This document shows positions 24,001-35,116 of a DNA stretch of 64,000 nt, piece by piece; position 1 is the stretch's first letter; every line of letters begins with the position of its first letter. The stretch covers positions 18,352,001 through 18,416,000 of the forward strand of contig OY292278.1 in the NCBI GenBank assembly GCA_958496175.1. Reading direction: 5' to 3'. The notes beneath the pieces are model-generated. The model saw only the letters and a program-made list of their open reading frames with translations. It was not told the DNA's origin and made no database searches. The DNA comes from Sisyra terminalis (lineage: Eukaryota; Arthropoda; Insecta; Neuroptera; Sisyridae). Both the position numbers and the translations under genes were made by a program.

Positions 24001-24430
24001 AAACTATTAATGTACCCCCTTTTTAGTCTCTTATGCGGGGGTTTCTTTAATGTTTCCAACGCCAAATTGTTTAAATGTTCTTCCATCCTTTTTATGTATC
24101 AAAATGTGATCTACTTAATGAATTTCTTGACATCTTCAATGTTAAGGTTCCGCTGAATGATCTCCTTCTTGATATATCGCGCAGCTTCTAGAAATGACCC
24201 ACGAATTTTACGTTGGCATCTTCTGATCGTTTCAAAGTTTCGGGGCTTTGTTTCAAAGTTCCAGAGTTAGAACCCATAGACCCATGATAGTTTGAGCTCT
24301 ACCTTGTAAAGCATAAACTTAGATGGCAGACATAACGGAGACTTTTTGCCAATCATCCAGGCGATCCTACGGTGAAGTGCTATGATCTGAGCAGCCTTCC
24401 TGTTAATGAAGATCTTCCAAAAGTGTTGTA
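24000..24430 (-). pseudogene. Jockey-like LINE reverse transcriptase C-terminal fragment
   Basis: The minus strand reads HRRIAWMIGKKSPLCLPSKF, MLYKVELKLSWVYGF-stop-LWN, then IRRCQRKIRGSFLEAARYI and IQRNLNIEDVK. This is the usual order after the catalytic region of Jockey-clade elements (LYK-PIWTYG-LWG, IQRFQSK-LR, IHRDLNI). It contains stops. Confidence 0.7.
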
Positions 24431-25927
24431 TTAAAATGTCGTTTTTAACATAAAATTAAATTACAAAATTTTTAATCAATGATTTTAATAGCCCGTATCA
24501 TCAATCTTTTGACATCTTGTGTGCAAGTTTTCAATGCTAAATTGGTAAAAATCAACTGATTACTAATCAATATTTCAGAAAACCACATTTTGAATATCAT
24601 TACAGGTTTCAATTTGCTTTAACCCCTTATAATAAATAAAAAATAAATGAAAAACCAATGGAACGTAGGTGAGTAAGGAAATACCACTCATCCATAATTA
24701 AGTATTTTTTTTCTGGGATTTTCTTATGTAGAGAAGGCTTGCATTATCGTGTTGCATAATAAAGTTTTATCTATTAACGATTCATGGGAACTTTTGGGTA
24801 GTTGAACCAAGTTTGATTCGGAATATTCGAAAGTTCTTTGACTGTCTGACATGAATTTAAAAGAATTTAAAAGAAAACCTCGCCAAATATTGGGATGACT
24901 AAAGATAAATTTAATATCATTTTCAAATTTTCATTAATAAAGTTAAAAATGAAATTATGTGCGGTGTATTGGTGGTCTTATTGTTATTACAGCCAATGAG
25001 ACGTAAGATTAGTTTCGTCTATTCCAGTGTTTCTTAACCTTTTAAGAGAGCCGCATCCCGTTGAAAAATGTGATTGGTTTTTTAGTTTTGAAAAATTATT
25101 TTTTGCGAAATTTATTCACAAAAATTTAATAATTCCTATTGTTTGGGGTCTCTCTTGCACCCCCAAAAATAAATTATAGAACTCTCATATTATTTTATGT
25201 CATTTTGGTGGGCCATCTAATAATATGGGTAGGTAATTTAAACAATATGGATATTGCCGATATTGCCATTCTTTTTCCAATAGCTTCTAAATAGTAATCA
25301 AGAAAAAAAAAAGAAAAAACAAATTTATATGGTTCTAAGCAATTGAGGATCTTTTATAATATAAATTATTAAATTGTTTTTCTTATTATTTTATAAATAT
25401 TTTACGTAAAGTTTCTCAGTTTATAACTACTTCTTCAAGAGATCAAAAATAATGATATAAGTGTATAAAGTATAAAGTATAAGTAGTAATTAAAAAATCC
25501 TCAGATCCATGATAAATGATAACAAACTTAGGATGGCAATTACTAATTATCATATAGAAACAATATATTTCATATCCTGATAAAATTCAGAGAAAACTAA
25601 TGTATTTTTAGCTATAGTAATAATGTGGACAGGATTTATCTAAGAGATAACTTTAAGTTAAAAATTAGAACTGATACCTATTGCTATTACGGCTAATTGT
25701 TATTTTAAAGTAGAAATATTTTATTAGTTTGTTATGATAAATATTATGATATAAACATTATTCTACCATTGTCAATTATAAAAATTCTAAGCTCTCGTTG
25801 GCTAACTTGGCACTACAAAAGCATGTAAAAGGATAAGGTTTTTCCTGAAATTCAGTGTTTTATTATTATAAATAAATTAAAGTTTCAATCATAATTTTTT
25901 GGTAAGATATTTCTTTTTGTACAAAAA
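24431..25927. other. AT-rich DNA with one hAT-like end
   Basis: CAGTGTTTCTTAACCTTTTA at about 25026 is a classic hAT terminal sequence, but no partner end was found. A decayed hammerhead-like trace at 25408-25440 was not accepted. Confidence 0.35.
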
Positions 25928-25933
25928 ACATAA

Positions 25934-26157
25934 TGGCTCAAGTGTACTTTATCACACCCACAATCTGGCAACGTTGCATTTTCGACTTTGTTTTTAATTT
26001 AATTCACGATATTGTTAATTCAATTCTTATATGGTATAATTCCCTCTTTTGTGGCTAATTTTTTATTATAGACCGATTTAATCGCGAATTAAATTAAAAA
26101 CAAAGTCGAAAATGGAACATTGCCAGATTTTGGGTGTGCTAAAGTACACATGAGCCA
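25934..26157. mobile_element. Foldback MITE K, copy 1 (224 bp)
   Basis: Long inverted arms begin TGGCTCAAGTGTACTTTA and end with their complement. The inner arms share TTTTTAATTTAATTC. The duplication ACATAA is at 25928-25933 and 26158-26163. A second copy is at about 47527-47750. There is no coding sequence; the superfamily is not assigned. Confidence 0.75.
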
Positions 26158-26163
26158 ACATAA

Positions 26164-26659
26164 TTATTTTGATATCTTTAAAAATAGTTTGGAAATTAAA
26201 TATTTCGTAGACCATTGTTTTCATTAAAATTTGCCGCCATTTTAAAAATTGGCTGCCGAAAAAAGCTATAGCATATTTTTTTTCCTTATAGTTATTTGAC
26301 TTTCTACCTAAAAAGAACTCATAATAAAAGAATCAGGTAAATTAAAAACGTTGAGGAACAATTTCTATGTCGTACCGGAAGATTTGAAATGACTCTTCTG
26401 TATAATTCAGAAGAGTAATAGTAAATCTGAGCTTTGCGTGCCAAAGTTTCGATAAGCCCTAGCTTAATTCTGGTGTTGTACCCCAAAGAGTTTATTTTCA
26501 ATGGCTGATATGTTGAATATTTGATCCTAATACCAAATTCAGTTTACCCTTGTAACAAATATCAATTTTCTGTGTTAATAATTTTATTGAATTATAGCTT
26601 TTCTGTTCTGAAAAAAAAAGTTTTCAAGAAATAAAAATACGGTAATCTTAATTGATGCG
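26164..26659. other. AT-rich DNA 3' of the coiled-coil gene
   Basis: A short chance frame on the minus strand (26319-26501) and nothing recognisable. Confidence 0.4.
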
Positions 26660-26665
26660 TTTATT
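26660..26665 (-). terminator. Candidate polyadenylation signal AATAAA
   Basis: AATAAA on the minus strand about 100 bases after the stop codon of the coiled-coil gene. AT-rich DNA makes such hexamers common. Confidence 0.4.
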
Positions 26666-26766
26666 TTAATTGGTGATAAAATATATACAACTAATGACTA
26701 CAATATTTTTGACTTAAACATTTAGGAAATATTGTCAACATTACATAAAATATTAATACTTTTTTC

Positions 26767-28223
26767 TTAGAGAACAATACAAGAGTCTTTTCGGCGTTTT
26801 TGTTTACTTTGCTTTTTCAGGGTGGCCAATTTTCGTCCTAATGTTCCCAATTCGATCGTCTCCCCTTTCTCACGTTCTTCGGTGCGTAATTTTTTCATTT
26901 CCGCAACAATTTCTTTTTTGCATCCATTCAATTTTGGGTCGTGACATTCCAAAATAAAGTTATCAGTTTGTACCACATACATGTCGTTAACTACACTACT
27001 GACCGATTTAACTTTGCATTTTTTTGATAGGTTTTTCTTCAATGCCCGAAATAGTTCCTTGAAGAAGTCGTGTTTGGCGATGACATTAGCATTGTCTTCT
27101 GGGTTTTCAAATTTGTGCACTTTGCTAATTGTGCAAATGAAATTGTTGTCGGTTTGCACAGCGATGGTTTCAGTTTCGACTTGGTCGAGTTTGGGACTTT
27201 CGCGTTCGATGCTGATTGTGGTGGATGGGGAAATTCCACTGGCTCTGGTTATTTCGTCGAAGAGGGAAAGTCGCTTTGGTTTTAATGGGGTTAGAGGATG
27301 GCATGAAGAGTGCATGGAAAAGTCTGACGGTTTTCCGTCCAAATCAAAAGTGGGGAGATGCGAACGTTCGAAGATTTCATTGTCCAAAAATGAATTTGAT
27401 GTTACGTACATGGAGTTACATATGGCTTCTTCCAACTGCTTTTCCAATTCAAGCTTTTCGGTTTCCAATTTTTGAATTTTCACTTCGAAAATCTCCTTTT
27501 GTTCACTTTGATGTGCGGTGATTTCTTTGATTTTTTCGTTCAGTGCAGTATTTTCGTTTTTAATTTGGTTCAGCAATTCCATTAAATTATGGTTGATATT
27601 TTTTTCGTGGTTTAATTTATTTTCTGTGTCACCGCAACGTTCCTTCCATGTGTCGATTTCGTTAGTCAAATTTGTTATATCGTCATCATCACATATGTCG
27701 TTGGCGGAGTTACGCGGCAAAATAATTGCATTTACTTTATTTCCTTTCATCAAATTCTCGATAGTATCTTCCAATTCGATATTGCGTCGTTCCAGGCTTT
27801 GCACCGTTTGTGTCATCTTTTTGAGATTTTGTTCAGCTTGATTGAAATCGTATTTAAGTTTTTCATTGCATTGCACCAAATCGCGGTTTTCTATTTCCAA
27901 TTTGTCGTATATTTCGGTTCGAATTTTATTAACGTGCTTCAAATTCTTGTTTTCGTTATCCAGATGCAATAATTGCAGTTCCTGGTCATCGATTTGGCTG
28001 GTCATTGTATAAAATTTATCATATATATCGTAAACTATTTCAATTTCATCGTTTGTGAACTTCGAGGAATTCATCATTTCCCGAAATATATGGTGGAGTT
28101 GAGATGCAATGTCGGGATCCTAAAATTTAAATTAAAATAACTTAATTGTCTTTCATGATACCATCAATAAATTAATGTTACCTTATTGTTTACCCCAAAT
28201 TTCAGTTGAATCATCTGCTCCAT
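26767..28223 (-). CDS. Coiled-coil protein with C-terminal CaaX box (464 aa, two exons)
   Basis: Exon 1 coding is 28223-28182 (14 codons, starting MEQMIQLKF). A 62-base intron has GTAACA at its 5' end and TTTTAG at its 3' end, in phase 0. Exon 2 is 28119-26767, opening DPDIASQLHHIFREMM. Residues about 58-245 are rich in E, K, L, N and Q with heptad-like spacing, broken at about 144-161 by a proline and an acidic run. A linker follows with KPKRLSLFDEI (about 294-304); SLFDEI resembles the Spindly motif of dynein adaptors. VQTDN occurs twice (about 335 and 397). The C-terminus is basic (KKQSKQKRRK) and ends CIVL, a CaaX box favouring geranylgeranylation, so membrane attachment is likely. Known Spindly proteins are coiled-coil and prenylated, but I see no clear CC1 box, so identity remains open. 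It has an intron and no disruptions and is the only convincing host gene here. A TCAGTT initiator-like site lies 35 bases upstream of the ATG. Confidence 0.85.
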
Positions 28224-28299
28224 AATGATTTTCACTGGTTGACGATCCAAGCCCAACTGACGGTTTCACTCAACCGAAAGCAGGCTATAAAATTAAATT

Positions 28300-29640
28300 T
28301 TAAAGGAGGGAATTTGTCGATATACACCTCCAGGATTAAGAAATGGTCTTCCAAGAAGAAATTGTTATAAGCCTTTGACACCCCGGGGTCAACGCAAGGT
28401 TAATTCGGATAAAGATTTGCATGCTTCTTTTTTTCAACCCTTAAAATCTCAACTCATTACTTTGACATCTAACGGTCAAAATATATTTTTTGACATCTGA
28501 AAATCTATAATATAATGCAATTTTTAACCAACTTTTAAAAATGAAAAGTTTATCCAATTCAAGGAATATATTTTCCTAAGAAAATGTCATACTACAATTA
28601 GTTTCTTTAGTCATTAAATCTGTATCAATCAAAACTCTATACTTTCAATGTCCAAGGTTGAATATTTGAACTAAATATTTTTATCAAAATTAAAATTGTT
28701 TTTGAAAATTGTACCATGTTTCGTAAAGAAAATTTTTGAAATTATTAAAGACTATTTCTTTTGAAAATAAACTTCAAAATTATGTAAACAGGATTAGTTG
28801 AAAATTAATACTTTAATTTGTTATGATGTTATTTAATGTTGAGGGTTAAATACCTACGAGGTGTAAAATATCTTATGTGATTACTGGAAAAATATCTTTA
28901 GTTTCTATAAAATATAATTGAATAATTGCAGGTTGTATTGTTTTAAAAATCATAACAATCCGAAATCTAACAAATACCACAAACGAATTTAAACAAGTAA
29001 CTAATGTAAATAATATATAAATTGCTCAATATTTTATCATAAATTTTGCTATTTACTGATGCAAGCAAGTGGTACTAAACTAAACTTGTAATAAGATTTC
29101 AAAAATAATTGGTCTCATATAAATTTTACAAGTATTGTGTTCTTCGAAAATATTTTTTAAAAGATTTATAGATCGAAATTCATACGTATAAAGGAAGATT
29201 TGGAATTATATTAATCCTGCAACAATTGATTAAATATTGTAATTAGACTGGTATATCATTTTGATCAATTTTCATATTGCTTAGATCAAAGATAACGGAA
29301 TATTAGACGAGGAGAAAAACTATTTTATATAATTTTTGGGAGCATCTGGGAGTCGAGGGGAAGTAGATACTTTAATCTTTCGAGGATTGTAGAAAGAGAA
29401 CTAATAGGCATAGAAATTAATTAAAAAATGAATTGATGTTATATTGATTAAGTCATACTTTCTTTATTGTTATTTTTTAAACAAATGGCAACTAGTTTCA
29501 CTATCCGCTTTATCAAATTTGCTGAAAATTTATTATAGAATCATAGGGGAAAGTAAATACCTGATTAATTGTAGAATATTTACCAAAATATAAAGATGAG
29601 TACAAATTCAATTTTTTTTCGTTTACTTTATGACTTATCA
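28300..29640. other. Upstream region of the coiled-coil gene, no recognised feature
   Basis: AT-rich sequence without repeats that I can delimit. No promoter beyond the weak initiator-like site is evident. Confidence 0.35.
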
Positions 29641-29644
29641 CATA

Positions 29645-29775
29645 GCAGTTATGAAGCGATTCAATACTACTTGATGACCACTAAGGATGATTGCTTGGGA
29701 GTCGAAATACATATCTGGACAATACGTTGAAAATACATTCCTTTGAGCTTTTGTTCAAAATGTTTTAAATTTACT
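29645..29775 (+). repeat. Decayed hammerhead-element remnant (F family)
   Basis: ACTACTTGATGACCACT, then AAGGATGATTGCTTGGGAG and TCGAAATACATATCTGGACA align with the F copies at 1456-1836 and 37286-37755, with many substitutions. The core now reads CTAAGGA and stem II is mispaired. Confidence 0.7.
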
Positions 29776-29988
29776 TTTGGAAATTATATTTCATAAAATA
29801 AGACCCCAACATATTTTATATGTTGTTTAACACCATAGAGATGAGTACTTTAAATCAATAAAAAATTAATGTTGTTTGCAAATTACAATCTTATAGATAT
29901 ATTTTCTTCTCGAAACATCCATAGGTTATGGTAACCCTAACAGAGGATGGGATCGCTTTGGTGGCGTAGTTATGATACTAATTCTTCT

Positions 29989-30069
29989 TCCTTTTTTTTT
30001 TTTTGTTGAAACGCGTTGTAATAAAGAAGAAATTGAGTCTTATAAGACATATATTATTATCCATTAACC
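29989..30069 (+). mobile_element. 5'-truncated hammerhead element, I family
   Basis: After a T-run, GTTGAAACGCGTTGTAATAA, then TATATTATTATCCATTAA matches the 3' half of the element at 63192-63338. The copy begins inside the ribozyme, at the 3' side of stem II. AATTCTTCT flanks it at 29980-29988 and 30070-30078. 5' truncation with a short duplication fits target-primed reverse transcription. Confidence 0.65.
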
Positions 30070-30196
30070 AATTCTTCTAATAATAATTATTTGTAGAACT
30101 AATTTAAAACCAAAAATAGTTAGAAAATCATAATATTTAAGAAAAAATCAAATTATTGTAAAGTTTCAGATCCTTGATGATTATAAATTGGTAAAA

Positions 30197-30425
30197 AATA
30201 TTCAGAAGACTAGGATCAAATAATAATCAGTCAAAACTATTTATTACATGCGCGACGTTTCGGCCCGGTTATGGAGCCTTCCTCAGGCGTTCTGAAATAT
30301 CATAGCCAATTTTTTATTAATACCAAAAATACAAACAATTATTACAATGAATTCTTTCATTCCGTAAATAATCGCTTTAACCTTGTTAAAAATAATCATT
30401 GTCAATTCATTTTAATACGGTACAG
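30197..30425 (-). mobile_element. Single-unit hammerhead element H (ends tentative)
   Basis: Contains one intact minus-strand hammerhead. The 9-base repeat TTGGTAAAA at 30188-30196 and 30426-30434 could be its target duplication, but it is short and AT-rich. Confidence 0.4.
30247..30292 (-). ncRNA. Hammerhead ribozyme motif (H)
   Basis: Minus strand: CTGAGGA, extra A, stem II GGCTC-CATAACC-GGGCC (one G-U pair), GAAA, ACGT, C as cleavage base, then GCG pairing with CGC before the core. This is the most GC-rich copy, with a canonical core. Confidence 0.75.
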
Positions 30426-30434
30426 TTGGTAAAA

Positions 30435-33400
30435 GCAATCATAAAACTCCCAAAATACTTACATAATTTTTTTTTCCAATAAAAATATATAAAATAAAAT
30501 TTCAATAAAAATAATTAAAATTAGTAAAAAATGACGTTATTTAAAAAAAAATCAAATCTTTGAAAAAATTATTAAACTCAAGTAGTTTATTCTTTAATAT
30601 AAGGGTAATTATTACCAATTATGAATATATCGTTTGTGATACATCGTTTGTACGTTTTATTATTTTAGGAGCCTTGGAATAGATTACAGTGTATTTTTTT
30701 CCGTACAATTTACTGGACGAGGTTTTGAAAGGCTCAAATATAAAGTAAAAAATTATTTCTCATTTATTTTTCCTTTAACGTAAAAATAAATTAAACCTTA
30801 GATTTTTAGTTGGATAACTTTAGCTCTTTGGCGTTTGCATCATCTCAAAATGGGAACATAACAAAATTTATAAATAATTATATTCATTATTCCATTTCAC
30901 TTTTGCTGTTCTTTATCTTATTCAATAGAGAATATGAAAAAGGTTAATATTTTTAAGTAACCCTCCAAATGCTTGCCAAAACCTGTTGTTTCATTTTGTT
31001 GTACATTTTTCTGTAATAAACTCGATTTAATCTGTTAGGTAATATTGAAGATTACCGCAAATATTCGTTTTTATTTTTTGACCTTTTTTTCGTTGCAGTA
31101 GGGTAAAATTAAGAAAACAACCCTTACAGAATTACAATATCTCAAAGCAAGCCGATTATTTGAAATTATCCTTAAATAGAAATGAACAATAAAACGTTTC
31201 AGTCTTGAACTAATGTATGTGTTTTCTTTTTGTTTCAGGTACATGAAAGTGGAATTCGTTAAAGGATTTTTTTGCTGAGGTTCTTTAAGTAATATTGCCC
31301 AAAAGGATAAAGTGAATTGGTAAGATTTTAAATGAAGTACAGCTTTTTATTGGTTTCACTAGAATTCATGGCGACTTGATAATTTTTGGTTTTATATTTG
31401 GAAGGGGATTTCTTTATATATTTTTGTAATGGAACATACTGGAACATTGTAGTATCTACAGAAAATTTTACGAGTAATATTTTTTATTCTGGGAAAATGA
31501 AATGAACCATATATTTTTTTTTACAATTTTTTGTTAAATTTCATAAAAAAGCGTTGAATATAAAATTAAATTTTGTTTCAATCATAAGTTCTCTATAATC
31601 CCAAAAATAAATATTTACGAAGGTTTTTTTTCGTATTAATATCAAGAAAAAAAAACCTTATTTCTGTTACAGTTAATTATTTAAAAAAACATTAATATTT
31701 TATCTTTTAAAAACACCGATTAAAGCAAAACGTCAAACCGAACTAGACGATTTTAAAAAGGTTATATTGAAATTATATATAAGTATACGAATTCTCAAGA
31801 TGAATGATGGAAGCCATTACTCACATCAGGGGTAGAATAATTTAGTTCTATGTTTTTGTTTAACATCTGTGAAATGTTATAAATTTTCACTATATCGTGG
31901 GATGTTCCAAGACTATGAACTCGAACCATAAATTTAAACTTTGGCGGGTAAAGTTTAAATGATCTTGGCATGTAGGTTTTGGGAACACAAAAAAATTTAA
32001 GTACTCAGTTTTCAATTTTCTTCAGACATTTATAACAATTTAAATAAAGTTATATTATACTTTTACAAATAATTATTTATTCTTATTCTCGGTTTACATG
32101 AATCTAAACGTTTACCAACGTTTATACTTCGGTATATAGAAAAAACTTCCCACATTTTTTTTTTGTTAAACAAAAATAACAAATTTAGTTAAACTATCTG
32201 AATTATATATATTTTGAGTACCTAAATATTTAATGCCTTACAGTTAAATAAAATACTTTATACCATTAGATAGTTGTTGCATTTTTCAAATTTTAATGCA
32301 AAATATCGAAATAAACATTTTAATTTCGGACTCTTTACTAAATATAGAATACGTAATATGGAAAATTTCCGAAATAAAAATTGCAGTGTTTAGCACCTGT
32401 TTATATAATGAATCAAAAACTATATAGCTAAAAACGAAAAACATGACTATAGGGATTTACATATTTAAACAAAGGCGATCTCTTCTTACCTCAACCTATA
32501 TTTTGCCTTTTGTTGGTTTAGAAAACATAGAATTGCATTTGGCTTTAGATTTATAGAATATGATAATAGCATATATGCAAAATTGAGAGTAATTCTCTTT
32601 TAATAAAACTAAACAAACATCAAATGTATATTTAGCTTAATGTGAAGAAATTATAAAGATATTATTTCCAAAGATCAAATTAAGTTCGAAAACTTGTCTA
32701 CCTTTGCATAACGGGAGCTTTTAGAAGCTCTTCTAATTTTGCCTTAGAAGTATTTCTATGTTTTCCTTCCCTTTAATTTGTAATTAGAGGCAAAGATGAG
32801 TGCATATATTTTGTAAGTTTAGGCGATGTTGTAGCTATGCTGCTATCCAAAAAAGAATCAAGTTGGAATCCATATAGAAGCTGATTAAATGAGACTTGTA
32901 TTCTCAATTAATTTCTCACCCTTTTTGACACCAAATTGTCACGCTTTTCTCACCCTATCCGGTGATAGTTGACGGATCATTTGAGAAATGGGAAGTTAAG
33001 GAGAAAAAAATACTCCCAAATGACCAGGTATGGTTAATTGATGGTTTTGTGATAGATAATGGATCAGACACTGTTAAACATGGTAACACCTAGATTCCTA
33101 GATATATAAATATCCAGTGCCTTTGGTAATAAAACTCACAATATACCAAGCTGAAAGTATACTAAACTATACCGATGGATTTTCAGGATCATCATTAATT
33201 TAGTTTGAATATGAAGAATTTCGAATTTTAGCTCTGCTGTGTTTCCATTCTTCTTTCCCAGTGTTGTTCACAAAAAGCATTTATTCGTAAAAAGCCTATT
33301 TTCAATGGTTTCCTTTACCACTTGTCTTAGATCTTAAAATTTCGTATGTAGTACATGGGATCCCCTCACCAAAAAGATTGATACTTTATAAGAATAGACT

Positions 33401-34750
33401 TTTGATCTTTACTATTACTGCATACTAGTAACCTCAATCATATTAACAATTAGTTGTTATGATTTGAAACAAAGATTGTATGCCTCTCCCATGTATGTCT
33501 TTACTATATATGTTCTCTATTTTGTCAACCTATATAAAAATTAAAAAATTTTGCATATTAATATATTATCGTAATTTTTAATACCTTTTTGTAAAGTATC
33601 TTCTTATTTTATATTACTTTACAGTTCTTTGAAATTAGTAAGTTTTTGGTAAGTGACTGTTAATTGGATTGCTAAAATCACTACAGAACGGAAATTAGAG
33701 AAATTCAAAAAAAAAAAAAGATTTCAAGAGATAACATTATAAATTGAGTATAAGAAAAATGTATAACTGTTTAAATAGTGACCAAAAGCATTAATGATTT
33801 TGGAAATTTTTTTATTGCTAAATGCTAAATGTTTGTTTGGGAAAACTAAAAAATAAAAAAAATTGTATTATATCTGGTTGACTTAGCTAAGTAAGTCATT
33901 TCCAATTTTCAAACATTTCCTGTGTCAAACAATATTCATAAAAATATTTTTTTCCAAAATAGGCACACTGTTATAAAAATATTTATTGCCCAATATTACG
34001 GCCATATAATATACATATAATCCTTTTTCTTCAAATATTATATTCGAAAATGTATACCAAATGTAAACCAAATTAATACGTTTTTCGTGAAAACCTGTAA
34101 CTTTCATTCGCATCAATGATGACACACAAATATACAATAATTAATGGTATTTTGTTTGGCATTGATTGATCACAATATTGCAGCTTTTTGATTGCGATTT
34201 CTATCAATATTAATATAGGAACCTATATATTTTATGATAAAATATAATTGTATTCCTTATATTCAACATGTTAATTTCCTATTCAGTATCATTATTTTAA
34301 GAAAGCCTAAAGAAAATTACTCACAGTACTTTAAAAGAAGCGTTTCTAATTTCTTACTTTTCCTGTTTTTGGTTCCAAACAGGATATCTTTTGTCCTACT
34401 AATGAGAAGGTGTGGTCCTAAAAATGGTTAAATAGGCCTTACATAATTTATGAATAACCCTCCTTTTATGATTTTAAAATTTGATAAAAGCTGTACCTAT
34501 AAGCTTGGGTTCACAAAATAAGCAATATCAACTATAACAGTAATGTACTTGTACAGTACATGTGGAAGCCACTTGATTAAATTTATTAAAATGAAAAGCA
34601 AAAAAAAATCCAAAGTAACTTTTTAAGTGGTATTTTTTCGTCAATTTTTTAAAGAAGTTTGTGTGATTACTTCAGAAAAGCGTTTGGATTTTTTTTCTCT
34701 ATATAGTTGCAAAATTATAATATAAAAATATATAATGTAAAAAATACGTT
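30435..34750. other. Long AT-rich interval, one candidate exon
   Basis: No repeats with clear ends. Chance frames at 33925-34137 and 34234-34431 are not supported. See the exon-like segment at 31239-31319. Confidence 0.35.
31239..31319 (+). other. Candidate 81-nt exon, probably untranslated if real
   Basis: Acceptor GTTTTCTTTTTGTTTCAG precedes it and donor ATTG/GTAAGA follows. All three frames contain stops. It could be a 5' leader exon of a plus-strand gene outside the window, or chance. Confidence 0.15.
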
Positions 34751-34765
34751 TATTGTCTTATTAAT

Positions 34766-35104
34766 TTCCATTCTTTCAGGTCTAAAACGATATGTAATAT
34801 AAAGGATATATCAGGATGTGGTAGACCAAATAAATTAGCAGTGTTTTACTTTCTTTACTCCAATTGGTGTTTTTATCTAATATTACAAGGTACATATTTT
34901 AGTAATTTTATAATTTATTTTTCTAAAGCAAATTTTAAAGTATATGGTTTTAATAATGATTTTAATTGAATATTTTTTAAAATAGTTACACATAGGTTGC
35001 CTGATGAAGTTGGAATCACACCGACGAAACATTGCAAATTGGAATAAAGAAAATAAAACACTGCTAATTTGTTGGGTCTACCACATCCTAATTTATCCTT
35101 TATA
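34766..35104. mobile_element. Hammerhead-bearing foldback retroelement, copy G
   Basis: Arms include GGATGTGGTAGACC near the left end and its complement near the right end, with a 35-base tail on the left. The duplication TGTCTTATTAAT is at 34754-34765 and 35105-35116. The right arm has an intact hammerhead; the left arm loses similarity just after CCAATT, where its ribozyme would begin. Confidence 0.8.
34996..35038 (+). ncRNA. Hammerhead ribozyme motif (G)
   Basis: CTGATGA (35001-35007), extra A, stem II GTTGG-AATCACA-CCGAC with one G-U pair, GAAA, CAT and T as cleavage base. GCAA then pairs with TTGC before the core (4 bp). Stem III is ACAT, an imperfect palindrome. Confidence 0.7.
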
Positions 35105-35116
35105 TGTCTTATTAAT

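Noticed and set aside
25408..25440. Hammerhead-like trace on the minus strand (CTTGAAGAAG ... GAGAAAC)
   Set aside because: Stem II pairs at only about five of six positions, the sequence after GAAAC lacks the palindrome and cleavage base, and there is no surrounding element.
26981..27841. Plus-strand frames of up to 164 residues opposite the coiled-coil gene
   Set aside because: They are antisense shadows of the minus-strand exon.
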